Part shown: piece after piece, positions 34,636 through 43,995 of the stretch
How positions within the stretch are numbered: the stretch's first letter is position 1
How the letters are laid out: the number at the start of each line of letters is the position of its first letter
Origin: Burkholderia sp. WP9
GTDB lineage: Bacteria; Pseudomonadota; Gammaproteobacteria; Burkholderiales; Burkholderiaceae
NCBI RefSeq assembly: GCF_900104795.1
Contig: NZ_FNTG01000001.1
Span: 1,426,001-1,490,000, forward strand
Direction: 5' to 3'
Length of the DNA: 64,000 nt
Program-made: the position numbers and the translations under genes
The notes under the pieces: model-generated
The model's database searches: none
What the model was told of the DNA's origin: nothing
What the model saw: only the letters and a program-made list of their open reading frames with translations

Positions 34636-35847
34636 ATGAGCGACTCTGCACTGGATGCCGCCGGCTCATCCCTGCCCCTCTCCCCGCCCCGCACGACCGC
34701 CGCGTCGCGCGCCCACAGCGAAGCACGCGCGAACAGCGCGGGCAAGGAGCATGTCATCGACGCCATGCGGGGCTTCGCCGCCTTGCTGGTGGCCTATTTT
34801 CATTGCCGCCAGGTCGAATGGGTGGGCATGCAGGCGTTTCACCAGAGCGTGGGCCACGCCTTCAGCCTGAATGCGATCGCCGCGTATCTGACCTTCCCGA
34901 TCGCGTGGGGCTCGGCGGGGGTGCCGATTTTCTTCGTGATCAGCGGCTATTGCATTCACCGCGGCGGCGCGCTGCGGCTCGCCGGCAATCCCGACTACCG
35001 GCTCGATACGGGCAATTTCTGGGTGCGCCGCTTTGCGCGCATTTATCCCGTGCTGCTCGCGGCGCTCGTGCTGACCTTCGCGCTCGACTGGTTCAGCCTG
35101 CAATTGCCGCCCGTCAATCACAAGATCCGCGAGATCGGCCTGCAGGCCTTCCTCGTCAACCTGTTCTCGCTGCAGGGCGTGGCCGGTCACACATTCGGCT
35201 CGAACGGCGCGCTCTGGACGCTATCGCTCGAAGTGCAGTTCTACGCGATCTATCCGCTGCTGTTCGCGCTGCGCCGGCGCATCGGCATGACCTCCGTGCT
35301 GGCGATCGTCGCGGTGATCAACGTGGTGTCCGCCTACATGCTGGAGCGTCACGACATTCAGTTCTTCACGTCCTATTGGTTTTCATGGACGCTCGGCGCG
35401 TGGATCGCCGACACCCGCGCGTGCAGCGCGCCGCACGCCCGCTCGCCGGTGTGGCTCTACGCGCTCGCCGCCGGTTTCGTCGCGCTCGGTTGCGCGGCGT
35501 TCCATTTCGGTCAGTACGGTGCATTCCAGTTGTGGGCGATCGGCTTCGCGTTCTACCTGTACAAGGCGCTCGACCGCGGCAACGCGGACCGCAGCCCCGG
35601 AGCCGGCGTGCGCCTGCTATCGCGGTTCGGCGATTTCAGCTTCTCGCTGTATCTGATCCATCTGCCGATCTTCGTACTGCTGTCGTCGCTGCTGTTCCGC
35701 TCGTCGCTGCAAATGTCGATCTGGCCGTCGTTCGCCTACATGCTGGTGGCTGTGCCCGCCGCATACATGTTCTACCGGCTGGTCGAGCTGCCGGCCATGA
35801 AGTGGTCGGCCAGTTTCAAGCCGAAAGCGGCGCGAAAACAGGGCTGA
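34636..35847 (+). CDS. Acyltransferase 3 family membrane protein (exopolysaccharide decoration)
   Basis: 403 residues, about ten membrane segments. The acyltransferase-3 signature appears early (VIDAMRGFAALLVAYFHCR) with the later WTLSLEVQFYAIYPLLF and the family-typical SFSLYLIHLPIFVLLS. Such proteins transfer acetyl or other acyl groups to sugars during polysaccharide assembly at the inner membrane. AAGGACC precedes the ATG. It stands alone on the plus strand, ending at a bidirectional terminator shared with the fused glycosyltransferase gene. In cepacian loci several acyltransferases (bceO, bceS, bceU) occur; by its place between galU and bceR this one most resembles bceS, but I have not assigned the symbol. 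Confidence 0.9.
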   Translation: MSDSALDAAGSSLPLSPPRTTAASRAHSEARANSAGKEHVIDAMRGFAALLVAYFHCRQVEWVGMQAFHQSVGHAFSLNAIAAYLTFPIAWGSAGVPIFFVISGYCIHRGGALRLAGNPDYRLDTGNFWVRRFARIYPVLLAALVLTFALDWFSLQLPPVNHKIREIGLQAFLVNLFSLQGVAGHTFGSNGALWTLSLEVQFYAIYPLLFALRRRIGMTSVLAIVAVINVVSAYMLERHDIQFFTSYWFSWTLGAWIADTRACSAPHARSPVWLYALAAGFVALGCAAFHFGQYGAFQLWAIGFAFYLYKALDRGNADRSPGAGVRLLSRFGDFSFSLYLIHLPIFVLLSSLLFRSSLQMSIWPSFAYMLVAVPAAYMFYRLVELPAMKWSASFKPKAARKQG

Positions 35848-35871
35848 ACGAGAGCAACCAGCCCGCGCGAT

Positions 35872-35910
35872 AAAAAAACGGAGCGAACGTCCTTGGACTT
35901 TCGCTCCGCT
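35872..35910. terminator. Bidirectional rho-independent terminator
   Basis: Stem CGGAGCGAA/TTCGCTCCG (35879-35887 with 35900-35908) with an inner GTCC/GGAC pair, preceded by an A-run on the plus strand, which becomes the T-run for the minus-strand transcript. It separates the convergent acyltransferase and bceR-like genes. Confidence 0.75.
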
Positions 35911-35962
35911 GCGCAAACGGCAGGGACTGGCCGAGCCCCTGCCTACCCCGCGTTGAACTTGC

Positions 35963-38419
35963 TTAAGCCGTTCTGGAGGCCGCCACGCGCTTCAGGATCT
36001 GCTCGACGCCTTCCACATAGGTTGCGGTGCCGAACCGGCCCAGCGCCGTCTGATATCCGTTCCGAACCAGCCTGTTACGCAGTTCGTCGTTCGAGCGCAA
36101 TTCGGCGAGCGTGTCGGCGAGGCCGTGCGCATCCCCCGGCGTGCACAGCACGCCGTTCTCGTAGTCGTCGATGATCTCCAGCACGCCGCCCGCGCGCGCG
36201 GCCACCACCGGCCGCTGCGCCAGCATCCCTTCGACGATCACGCGGCCGAACGGCTCCGGCGTGATCGACGTGTGGACCACCGCGTCGACCGCGCACATGC
36301 AAGCCGCGATGTCGTGCTGGAAGCCGAGAAAATGCACGCGCTCGCCGAGGTTGTGCGCGGCGACGAATGCGTGCAATTCAATCTCGTACTGATCCTCGCC
36401 GAACAACGGCGCCCCCACCAGCACCGCATGCATCTGCGGATTGAGGACCATCGCTTCGAGCAGCACGTGCTGTCCTTTCCAGCGCGCGAGACGGCTGAAC
36501 GAGCCGACCAGAAACGCGTCCTGCGGCAGGCCGAGGCGCTGGCGCAGCGCCGCTTGCGGCACCGTGCGCAACGCGTCGAACGGCGCGGCGGAAATGCCGT
36601 TGAACACCACGTCGATGCGTTTTTCGTCGAACTGCGTGAGCTCGGCGAACGCGCGCGCCGAGGCGGCCGAATTGGCGATCACATGGGTGAGGCCAAGACG
36701 CGCGCACCATTTGATGATCGCCAGTTGCTTGCCGCCGAAATGCTCGGGGCTCACGATATCGCGCAGATGCCAGACTACCGGGCGCCGCGCCAGTTTGCCG
36801 GCGAGCGCGCCGATCACCATGGCGCGCTGGGTGTTCGCGTAGATCACGTCGGACTTGCGCGCGCGTTTGGCCGTGGCGCGCACGAGCGACATCAGGCCCT
36901 TGAGCGCTTGCCCCTTCGGCAATGAACCGCCCTGCTTGCGCACATGGCGCAGCGCGCCCGCATCGAGCACCTCGACCGCTACGCCGGCTTTGGCCAGCGC
37001 GGTGCGGAACGGGCCGTCGTCGAACAGCACGACTTCGATGCGCGAGCGCAATGCCTTGACGATCTCCAGCAACGACAACTCGGCGCCGCCGAGCACGCCG
37101 CTTTGATCGACGGCCAGAATGCGCGGCCCGTTGGCTGCGGTATCAGCCTTATACGGCACGTAGGACGGGAGTGTCGCCGTGCGCAGCGCCGGCACCGACG
37201 CGCGCACATGCGCGAAGAAACGCTCGCGGAAATGCGCGGCCGAAAACTGCTCGGCGTTCGCGCGGCAATCCAGTGGCGAAAAACGCTTCACGTGGTCGTC
37301 GAAACGTTCGACCGCGGCGATGATCGACTCGGCATTCTGTTCGTCGAAAAACATGCCGGTGGGCCGTGACTCGGACAGATCGCGCACGGTTTCGAGCGCA
37401 CCGCCCTTGCCGTAAGCGATCACCGGCGTGCCGCAAGCTTGCGCCTCGACCACCGAAATGCCGAAGTCTTCTTCCGCGGCGAACACGAAAGCCTTCGCGC
37501 GGCTCATCCGGTCCTTGAGGACCTTGAACGGCTGGTAGCCCATGATCTCGACGTTGGGCCCCGCTTTCGCGCGGATCTTCTGCATGTCGGGACCGTCGCC
37601 GATCACGACGAGCTTGCGCTGCGGCATGCGCGCGAACGCTTCGACGATCAGATCGATCTTCTTGTACGGCACCATCCGCGAAGCGGTCAGATAAAAGTCG
37701 TCCTTGTCCGCGCACAGCGTGAATGCTTCGACATCGACCGGCGGAAAAATCACTCGCGCGTCACGCTGATAGACCTTCTTGATACGCCGCGCGATGAAGT
37801 CGGAATTGGCCACGAAGCCATCCACCGAATTCGAAGTGCGGATATCCCAGTTGCGGATGTAATGCAGAATCAGCCGCGCCATGGCCGACTTCAGGCCGGC
37901 GGTGAGCCTCGACTGCTTGAGGTACTGATGCTGCAAATCCCACGCGTAGCGGATCGGCGAATGCACGTAGCTGATATGCACCTGATCGGGTCCGGTCAGA
38001 ATGCCCTTGGCGACCGCGTGGCTGCTCGAAATCACCACGTCGTAGGCGGACACGTCGAGTTGCTCGATCGCGAGCGGCATCAGCGGCAGATACGAGCGGT
38101 ACTTGGTGCGCGCGAGCGGCAGCTTCTGGATGAACGACGTGGTGACGGTTTTGCCGCGCAGAAAGCTGCGGTCGTCGAGAAAATCGACGAGGCTGAACAG
38201 GTCCGCGTCCGGAAAGCACGCAACGATCTGTTCGAGCACCTTCTCGGCCCCCGCATACGTGACGAGCCAGTCATGCACGATCGCAACGCGCACCGTTTTA
38301 TCGCCACGGAATGCGGCGCGGCGCGGCGGCGCCTGAACACCGGGAACGGTGGTGAGTTCGGCCAGTGCGCTGCGCGTCGCGGGTTGCAGCACGGCTTCTT
38401 CAAGGACTTCGTGGTTCAT
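35963..38419 (-). CDS. bceR: Fused double glycosyltransferase (two GT4 modules, BceR-like)
   Basis: 818 residues made of two glycosyltransferases in tandem. Module 1 (about 40-440) starts RVAIVHDWLVTYAGAEKVLE and has the E-x7-E motif in EEDFGISVVEAQACG. Module 2 (about 455-815) starts ILAVDQSGVLGGAELSLLEI and has PEPFGRVIVEGMLAQRP. Both would be retaining GT-B enzymes adding sugars to the lipid-linked repeat at the inner face of the membrane. ATG 38419 overlaps the flippase stop as ATGA; the long open frame before it is antisense-free but lies inside the flippase gene. A bifunctional glycosyltransferase beside the flippase is a hallmark of the cepacian bce-II cluster, hence the symbol. Confidence 0.9.
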   Translation of the reverse strand: MNHEVLEEAVLQPATRSALAELTTVPGVQAPPRRAAFRGDKTVRVAIVHDWLVTYAGAEKVLEQIVACFPDADLFSLVDFLDDRSFLRGKTVTTSFIQKLPLARTKYRSYLPLMPLAIEQLDVSAYDVVISSSHAVAKGILTGPDQVHISYVHSPIRYAWDLQHQYLKQSRLTAGLKSAMARLILHYIRNWDIRTSNSVDGFVANSDFIARRIKKVYQRDARVIFPPVDVEAFTLCADKDDFYLTASRMVPYKKIDLIVEAFARMPQRKLVVIGDGPDMQKIRAKAGPNVEIMGYQPFKVLKDRMSRAKAFVFAAEEDFGISVVEAQACGTPVIAYGKGGALETVRDLSESRPTGMFFDEQNAESIIAAVERFDDHVKRFSPLDCRANAEQFSAAHFRERFFAHVRASVPALRTATLPSYVPYKADTAANGPRILAVDQSGVLGGAELSLLEIVKALRSRIEVVLFDDGPFRTALAKAGVAVEVLDAGALRHVRKQGGSLPKGQALKGLMSLVRATAKRARKSDVIYANTQRAMVIGALAGKLARRPVVWHLRDIVSPEHFGGKQLAIIKWCARLGLTHVIANSAASARAFAELTQFDEKRIDVVFNGISAAPFDALRTVPQAALRQRLGLPQDAFLVGSFSRLARWKGQHVLLEAMVLNPQMHAVLVGAPLFGEDQYEIELHAFVAAHNLGERVHFLGFQHDIAACMCAVDAVVHTSITPEPFGRVIVEGMLAQRPVVAARAGGVLEIIDDYENGVLCTPGDAHGLADTLAELRSNDELRNRLVRNGYQTALGRFGTATYVEGVEQILKRVAASRTA

Positions 38420-39882
38420 GCGCTTTTCCTCGGATTCAGTCGCAACAGCAGTGAACGCGCAAGATCGCGCAAGGCAGGGGTCATCGTGATCGACCAGGCG
38501 ACATTCGCGCCGACCATCAATACGCCGGCGACAATCGCCGCCGCGAGACCCGGCAGGAAGCTGGCAAGCCACAGGCTCGCCAGCAGGAAAGCAAGGTGGG
38601 CGAGCATGTCGAGCGCGATCTGCCGCGCGTGAATCGCCGACAGGCGCAGCAGCACCGCGTAGTCGAACAGCGCCCGGCCGGCCACGGCCACTGCCGCGCC
38701 CGTCAGACCGAAATGGGTGATGCCGAACCACAACGCGCCTGCAAACAGGGGCAATTCGAACAGACCGACGCGCGCGGCGGTGGCCGGATTGACCTGTGAC
38801 TGGATCAGAATCCGCGTCACATTGGCCTGCCCGACGAGCCACACGGCAACGATCATGATGCGGCCCACGGGCGCCGCCACGGTGGCGATTTCATTGCCCA
38901 CCCACAGATGCAGGAAAGGTTCGAGCACCAGCATCGCGACCAGCGCGACGGGCGTGAACACACCGTTGAGAAACTCCAGCGACTGCCGGGTGATGGTGTC
39001 GGCGTCGGCGCGGCCGACTGCGGAGAGCCGCGGAAACAGCGTGCGCACCAGCGCCGTCGGCACGATGTTCAGACGCGTGACGAGGTTTTGCGGCACCGTG
39101 TAATACGTAACGAAACGCGCGCCGAGGCTCGTGCCGAGCATCACCCGGTCGAGCGAGTCGGCGATCATGGTGGTGACGCTCGCAATCAGCATCCAGCCGC
39201 CGAAATTGAACAGCCCTTTCGCCACGCCGAATTGCGGCGGCAGAACGCGGCGAATCTCCAGCACTTTCAGCGCGGAACGGCCCAGCAGAAGCGCGGCCAG
39301 GATCCGCGCGAACACCGCGGCGGCGAGCACGTTCTGCAAGGTCGCGCCCATCCACAGTGCGGCGCCGAGCGGCAGCAACTGGAACAGGAACGTGCCGATG
39401 GTCTGATTGGTGTTGTAGACGCCGAAGCGTTCCGCGCCGTTGATCGCACCCGCGAACACCCACGACACGTTGGCAATCGGAATCGCCACCGCGAGCCACG
39501 GCAGCGCCATATACACCTCGTGCTGCAACTCGGGCGATACCTTGGTGAAATACGCGGTGTAGAGAAACGCGCCGAAGTAGATGATCAATCCACCTATCAC
39601 GCCGGTCGCGAGATTGAGCCATGTCGCGCTCCAGAACACGCGTGCGCTCTCTTCCTTGTCGCCGGATGCGCGTGCCTTCGAGATGTGATTCTGCGCGGCC
39701 ATGCTCATGCCGAGATCGAGAATCCCGAAGTAGCCGATCAGCGTCCACACGAGACTGATCACGCCGTAGCGCTCGACGCCGAGCAGCTTGATATACGACG
39801 GCACGGTCACGAGCGAGACGAAAGTCGGCAGCACCAATCCGAAGAAATTGATCGCTACGTTCTTGAGAATGCCTTTGTCCAT
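38416..39882 (-). CDS. bceQ: Polysaccharide flippase (Wzx-like, BceQ)
   Basis: 488 residues with about twelve to fourteen membrane segments, starting KNVAINFFGLVLPTFVSLVTVPSY-type sequence as in O-antigen/exopolysaccharide flippases of the MATE-like superfamily. It would move the undecaprenyl-linked repeat from the inner to the outer face of the plasma membrane. AAGG precedes ATG 39882. The stop overlaps the start of the fused glycosyltransferase. The beta-propeller gene ends 96 bases upstream on the same strand, so the three form one transcript. Confidence 0.92.
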   Translation of the reverse strand: MDKGILKNVAINFFGLVLPTFVSLVTVPSYIKLLGVERYGVISLVWTLIGYFGILDLGMSMAAQNHISKARASGDKEESARVFWSATWLNLATGVIGGLIIYFGAFLYTAYFTKVSPELQHEVYMALPWLAVAIPIANVSWVFAGAINGAERFGVYNTNQTIGTFLFQLLPLGAALWMGATLQNVLAAAVFARILAALLLGRSALKVLEIRRVLPPQFGVAKGLFNFGGWMLIASVTTMIADSLDRVMLGTSLGARFVTYYTVPQNLVTRLNIVPTALVRTLFPRLSAVGRADADTITRQSLEFLNGVFTPVALVAMLVLEPFLHLWVGNEIATVAAPVGRIMIVAVWLVGQANVTRILIQSQVNPATAARVGLFELPLFAGALWFGITHFGLTGAAVAVAGRALFDYAVLLRLSAIHARQIALDMLAHLAFLLASLWLASFLPGLAAAIVAGVLMVGANVAWSITMTPALRDLARSLLLRLNPRKSA

Positions 39883-39978
39883 CGGATGCCTTGGGGTTGA
39901 CTACGTTTGCCTGCGTGCTGCCTGGGTCTTTCCTGGGTGTTGCCTCGCTATGCGAATGAAGCGTTCACGCCTCGCTCA

Positions 39979-42180
39979 TCAAGGTTTCCAGCGGTACATC
40001 ATCACTTTGCCGCGCGCGTCTTCCTCGACGAACACGAGGTATTCGCCATTGGCGCGCCTGGAAGCGCTGATGCCGTTCGGCACATCGACCCAGCCCGACG
40101 CGCGGCCCACTTCCGGGCCCGGCCGGATCACGCCGAGCTCCTTGCCGCTGTCCTTGTCCCACACGTGCACCGCGCCGACCGGCTCGACGCCGAAGATGTA
40201 TTGCCCCTCGACCGTCAGGCCGATGATGGTGGCGATGGGTTTGCTCTGCGTCTGCCACGGCAGCGTGATTGCATAGCGCTGCACCGGATTGCCGCTCGAC
40301 CATTTGTCGTAGCGCACCAGCACGCGGCCCACTTCTTTCCAGAAGCCGCGATCGATCGGCGTGTCGGCCGTGTAGCCCGTCACATACATGGCGTCGGTGT
40401 CCGGGTCGTAGATCGCGCGATGCAGTTCCGTGAACGGTTGCGGCACCGGGTACTGCGTCATGTTCGAGTACGCGTAGACCGGATTACCCTTTGCATCCAG
40501 CCCGCCGAAACGGAAGCGATAAATGCCCTTGGTATCGCGCGTGCGCCAGATGTCGCCGGCGGTATCGACCCACCAGCCCCAGCCGCCCGCGAGCTTCATA
40601 CCGGACGTATTGAGCGTGAATTCGTCGGTGTTGAACTTGCCGTCGCCATTCGCATCGCGCCAGATCCAGTCGCCGCCGGGCGGCGCATTCGGCACCTTGG
40701 CCACGGCGCGCTCACGTCCCGCGATGAAGCCCGAGGGAATCGCCGTTTCGCCGTCATGCTGCGGATCGAAGCGATAGATCTTCAGATGGTCGGCATACAT
40801 GTCCGTGAGATACAGAAACGTGCGGCCCTTCAATTTGCGGGCGATCGGCAGGCCCGGGTACTGATCGGTGTGAAACACCGGGTCGTCCGGATACTTGAAG
40901 CGGTTCGACAGAAAACCCGCGTATTTCCAGTCCTGTCCGGCCGGCTTCGACAGATCGAGTTCGAAGCGTTTGTTGCCGGTATAGACGCTGTCCGGACGCG
41001 ACGGATCGATCCATGCGCCGTCGACGAACAGCAGCCCCTGCACCTGCCAGTTCTGCTTTCCGTCCGGCGCATAGCTTTCGAGCGTGGCGCCGAGTCCCGC
41101 GCCGATCGGGGCATAGCGCGGACCAATGCCGTTGGTCGACACATACACGTTGCCGCGCGCATCCACGCCCACGCCGGTCAGTCCGTTGAAACGCTGCGAG
41201 CCCGGCTTGCCGGCAACGCCGCTAAAAATGCCGCCGTGCTCGCCGAGCGAGCCCGACTCCGCATAGCGGCCGTTATTCCTGCTGAAATACAGCACCTGTT
41301 GACGCGGACCGTTGTCCGCGATCAGGATGCGGCCTTGCGCATCGACCGCGATATCCACCGCAATCGTGCCGGCAGGCAGCGTGAAATTTTCGTCGATGCG
41401 TTTGCCCGCCGCCGTGTAGTGCTCGACGTGCGGCGCAGCGTCGTTACGCGTGCCGCTCAAGAGCCACAGCGTGCCGTCCGGCGCCAGCGCGAGTCGACCC
41501 GGCTCGTGCACGCTCCAGGTGGTTTTCTGCTGCATCGATTCCGCGTCGTACACCTCGATACGATCGCGCGCCGTGTTGGCCGCGTACAGCGTGGTTTCGT
41601 TCGCCGCGAGGCCGCCGATTTCGGCGCTCGTGTCGGTCGGCACTTCGTTCATCATCAGGAAACCGGCCGCCAGTTGCGCATGCGGGTCGGCGCTTTTCGC
41701 TGCGGGCTGGAACGGGGCGGCGCGTTTCGGATCGGCGATCTGCCGGCGCGAAATGCCGAACCATTGCTTGCCCTTCTCCGGCCACACGCCCTGCTCGACC
41801 AGCCGGCCCTTCTCGTTGCCGACCGCGATCGCGACGAACGCATATTTGCGATTCACCGCAACCGCACTGCCGCCGCTGTTGCCCCAGCCATGCGTGCCCC
41901 CTGCGAAGCCGAGCATCTTGCCGTTCTGATAGACGCTCGCCTCAGCGCCGCTTTCGTCCCAGGGCGCGTTCGTATAGACCTTGCCGTCCGGCGTCACCGC
42001 GATGGCGGTGATGTTGATCTGCGCCCAGGTGCCATCGCCGAAACCAAATGTGTTGCCAATCCATGACGTCTTCGCGTTCAACGCGGTTTCCGCATGAACC
42101 GCGAAACTGACCGATTGCGCAGTCAGTCCGGCGGCGCATGCGAACACGGCGAGCCAGCTTTTGAACGTGAAACGGGGCAA
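39979..42180 (-). CDS. Secreted beta-propeller (NHL/SMP-30-like) protein of the exopolysaccharide locus
   Basis: 733 residues from a TTG start at 42180, chosen because a near-perfect GGAGGAAA ribosome site lies five bases upstream and a signal peptide begins at once (FKSWLAVFACAAGLTA, cleavage likely after VHA). The body is a run of beta-propeller blades (TAIAVTPDGKVYTNAP, GRLALAPDGTLWLLSG, AVDIAVDAQGRILIADNG, GVGVDARGNVYVSTNG). One loop, DANGDGKFNTDE, fits an EF-hand calcium site. It is exported to the periplasm or beyond. It precedes the flippase and fused glycosyltransferase on the same strand, in the place of the unassigned bceP gene of cepacian clusters. A carbohydrate-binding, lyase or scaffold role is possible; none is shown. 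Confidence 0.85.
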   Translation of the reverse strand: MPRFTFKSWLAVFACAAGLTAQSVSFAVHAETALNAKTSWIGNTFGFGDGTWAQINITAIAVTPDGKVYTNAPWDESGAEASVYQNGKMLGFAGGTHGWGNSGGSAVAVNRKYAFVAIAVGNEKGRLVEQGVWPEKGKQWFGISRRQIADPKRAAPFQPAAKSADPHAQLAAGFLMMNEVPTDTSAEIGGLAANETTLYAANTARDRIEVYDAESMQQKTTWSVHEPGRLALAPDGTLWLLSGTRNDAAPHVEHYTAAGKRIDENFTLPAGTIAVDIAVDAQGRILIADNGPRQQVLYFSRNNGRYAESGSLGEHGGIFSGVAGKPGSQRFNGLTGVGVDARGNVYVSTNGIGPRYAPIGAGLGATLESYAPDGKQNWQVQGLLFVDGAWIDPSRPDSVYTGNKRFELDLSKPAGQDWKYAGFLSNRFKYPDDPVFHTDQYPGLPIARKLKGRTFLYLTDMYADHLKIYRFDPQHDGETAIPSGFIAGRERAVAKVPNAPPGGDWIWRDANGDGKFNTDEFTLNTSGMKLAGGWGWWVDTAGDIWRTRDTKGIYRFRFGGLDAKGNPVYAYSNMTQYPVPQPFTELHRAIYDPDTDAMYVTGYTADTPIDRGFWKEVGRVLVRYDKWSSGNPVQRYAITLPWQTQSKPIATIIGLTVEGQYIFGVEPVGAVHVWDKDSGKELGVIRPGPEVGRASGWVDVPNGISASRRANGEYLVFVEEDARGKVMMYRWKP

Positions 42181-42864
42181 GGTATTTCCTCCAATCAACG
42201 CTGCGCCGCGCGCGCCGCAACTTGGCTCGCGCGCAGATCGCGGGTGCACAACCCAGTGAAATGACGGTACGAATCGCGGTCGATCTCGTGATGCAAGTCG
42301 CCAGAAGCCATGCAAGGACATGAGACAGATTCGTGCGCGGACAGGACTCAGGCAGGGCATCGACAAGACCAGTTGCCGCGTGCCTGATGCGCCGGCAAAG
42401 AGGCAAAGCGCGAAGCCCACGCGCCGTCCTTGGCCGCCCAATCCGCACGGCTCACATTACGCGGAAAAAACACCGCGACGAAAATCGAAAATAATTCAAA
42501 AATATTCGGCGCTTTAAGCGTTGTGAAAGAATTCAATTTAAAAATCGATTAAAAACAGATCGACTGCGGCGCGTATCGCCGTACGCGCCTTTGCGCCATC
42601 CTTACCGATCTTCCGCGCGGCGATCCGCATTTATTACACGGCTGCTCATCCATTCGATACAAGCATAAAAATCCATTGCGAATGGACAACGAAACACCCT
42701 GTTGCAATCTGATTCATTTATCCAATTCATTCCCGTTTTTTCACGATTTTCTTTTCCCTAGAATCAATTGCACTTCCGTTGCGACGCGAAGCGAGCGCGC
42801 CTGTTCTCCGCAACCCTCGCGCGATCCTTCGCCCGGCCCATCTGCTTCACACCATGGACGGTTC
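42181..42864. other. Divergent promoter region between the beta-propeller and acyltransferase genes
   Basis: 684 bases with no supported gene. The part nearest the beta-propeller gene is GC-rich; 42470-42760 is markedly AT-rich. It contains AATTCAATT (42530-42538) and ATCGATT (42544-42550), also found upstream of the other acyltransferase gene, and a hairpin with 8-base arms GGCGCGTA/TACGCGCC (42568-42575 with 42582-42589). No sigma-54 or clear sigma-70 promoter was identified by eye. Confidence 0.6.
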
Positions 42865-43995
42865 ATGACTGCCAGCGCACTGCCCTTAGCGCCTTCCCAC
42901 TCCCGCCGCATCGTGCAGCTCGACGGCTTGCGCGCCATCGCCGTGCTCGCCGTGTTCGCGCAGCACGCATTGAAGGCGCCGCTGTGGATGGGTGTCGATC
43001 TGTTCTTTGTTCTGAGCGGGTTTCTGATTACCGGCATCCTGCTCGAACGCAAGGCGCGTGGGCAGTCGTATTTCGGCTATTTCTACGCGCGCCGGGCGCG
43101 CCGCATCCTGCCTCCCTACGTGCTGCTGATGGTGGTGTCGTCGATTCTGTTCGGCTTCGGCTGGGCGCAGCACTGGCAGTGGTACGCATTCTTCGCGACC
43201 AATATCGGCGACGCGCTCAACCAGAGCGGTCACGACAGCCTGAATGTGCTGTGGTCGCTCGCTGTCGAAGAGCAGTTCTATATTTTCTGGCCATTCGTGA
43301 TCCTGCTCGTGCCCGAGCGCGTGCTCGGCTACGTGGCGGCCGCGTTGATCCTGCTCGTGCCCGTGCTGCGCGCGGTGGCCACGCCCTGGTTCGATTCGTT
43401 CTGGCCGATCTACTACCTCACGCCGTTCCGGATGGATCTGCTCGCGGCCGGCGCGTTGCTGGCGGTCGCCGTACGGCGTGACCGCAATGCGCTCGAGCCG
43501 TTCAAGGGGCTCGCAGTGCTGGGAATGATCGCGGCGCTCGCGGTGCTGGCGTGGCTGCACCTGCACTTTCCGCGTTTTCGCGCGGCTAACACGCCGCTCT
43601 CGAATGCAGGGCTCTATAGCGTTTCGTTGGTGCTTTGTACTTCCGTCGTGGTCATCGCCCTGCAAAGCAAGGGCATCGTCAAACGGCTGCTGTGCAATCC
43701 CGTGCTCGTCTATATCGGCACCATCAGCTACACGATCTATCTGATTCACCTGAGCGTGCTGTACGCGCTGTGGCCGCTGCATCTGAACCGCTATGTGACC
43801 GCCGCGCTCGCGCTAGCGATCACGCTCGTCTACGCCACCTTCACCTGGTTCGCATTCGAGAAGCGCCTGATTTTCGGCTCGGCGGGCAACGCGCATGCCC
43901 CGCTAAAAACGCAGACGCATCCCCAACCGCAAACGCAGCCCGCAGCGGGCGGCGGCGTCAGCACGGCGCCGCAAGCGCCGCAAAGCCGCGCATGA
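42865..43995 (+). CDS. bceO: Acyltransferase 3 family membrane protein (BceO-like)
   Basis: 376 residues, about ten membrane segments. The family core is clear: IVQLDGLRAIAVLAVFAQHA, then GVDLFFVLSGFLITGILLER, YARRARRILPPY and SLAVEEQFYIFWPF. It would acylate the exopolysaccharide repeat. I chose ATG 42865, where family-like sequence begins; the frame is open to 42676 but that part is unlike the family. A proline/glutamine-rich tail of about 40 residues follows the last membrane segment. It overlaps the SGNH hydrolase start (ATGA), and gmd follows, which matches bceO next to bceN in cepacian clusters. The symbol rests on that order. Confidence 0.85.
   Translation: MTASALPLAPSHSRRIVQLDGLRAIAVLAVFAQHALKAPLWMGVDLFFVLSGFLITGILLERKARGQSYFGYFYARRARRILPPYVLLMVVSSILFGFGWAQHWQWYAFFATNIGDALNQSGHDSLNVLWSLAVEEQFYIFWPFVILLVPERVLGYVAAALILLVPVLRAVATPWFDSFWPIYYLTPFRMDLLAAGALLAVAVRRDRNALEPFKGLAVLGMIAALAVLAWLHLHFPRFRAANTPLSNAGLYSVSLVLCTSVVVIALQSKGIVKRLLCNPVLVYIGTISYTIYLIHLSVLYALWPLHLNRYVTAALALAITLVYATFTWFAFEKRLIFGSAGNAHAPLKTQTHPQPQTQPAAGGGVSTAPQAPQSRA

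Noticed and set aside
34506..34766. 86-codon minus-strand frame overlapping the acyltransferase start
   Set aside because: No ribosome site and no recognisable family; it covers the promoter and start of a well-supported acyltransferase gene.
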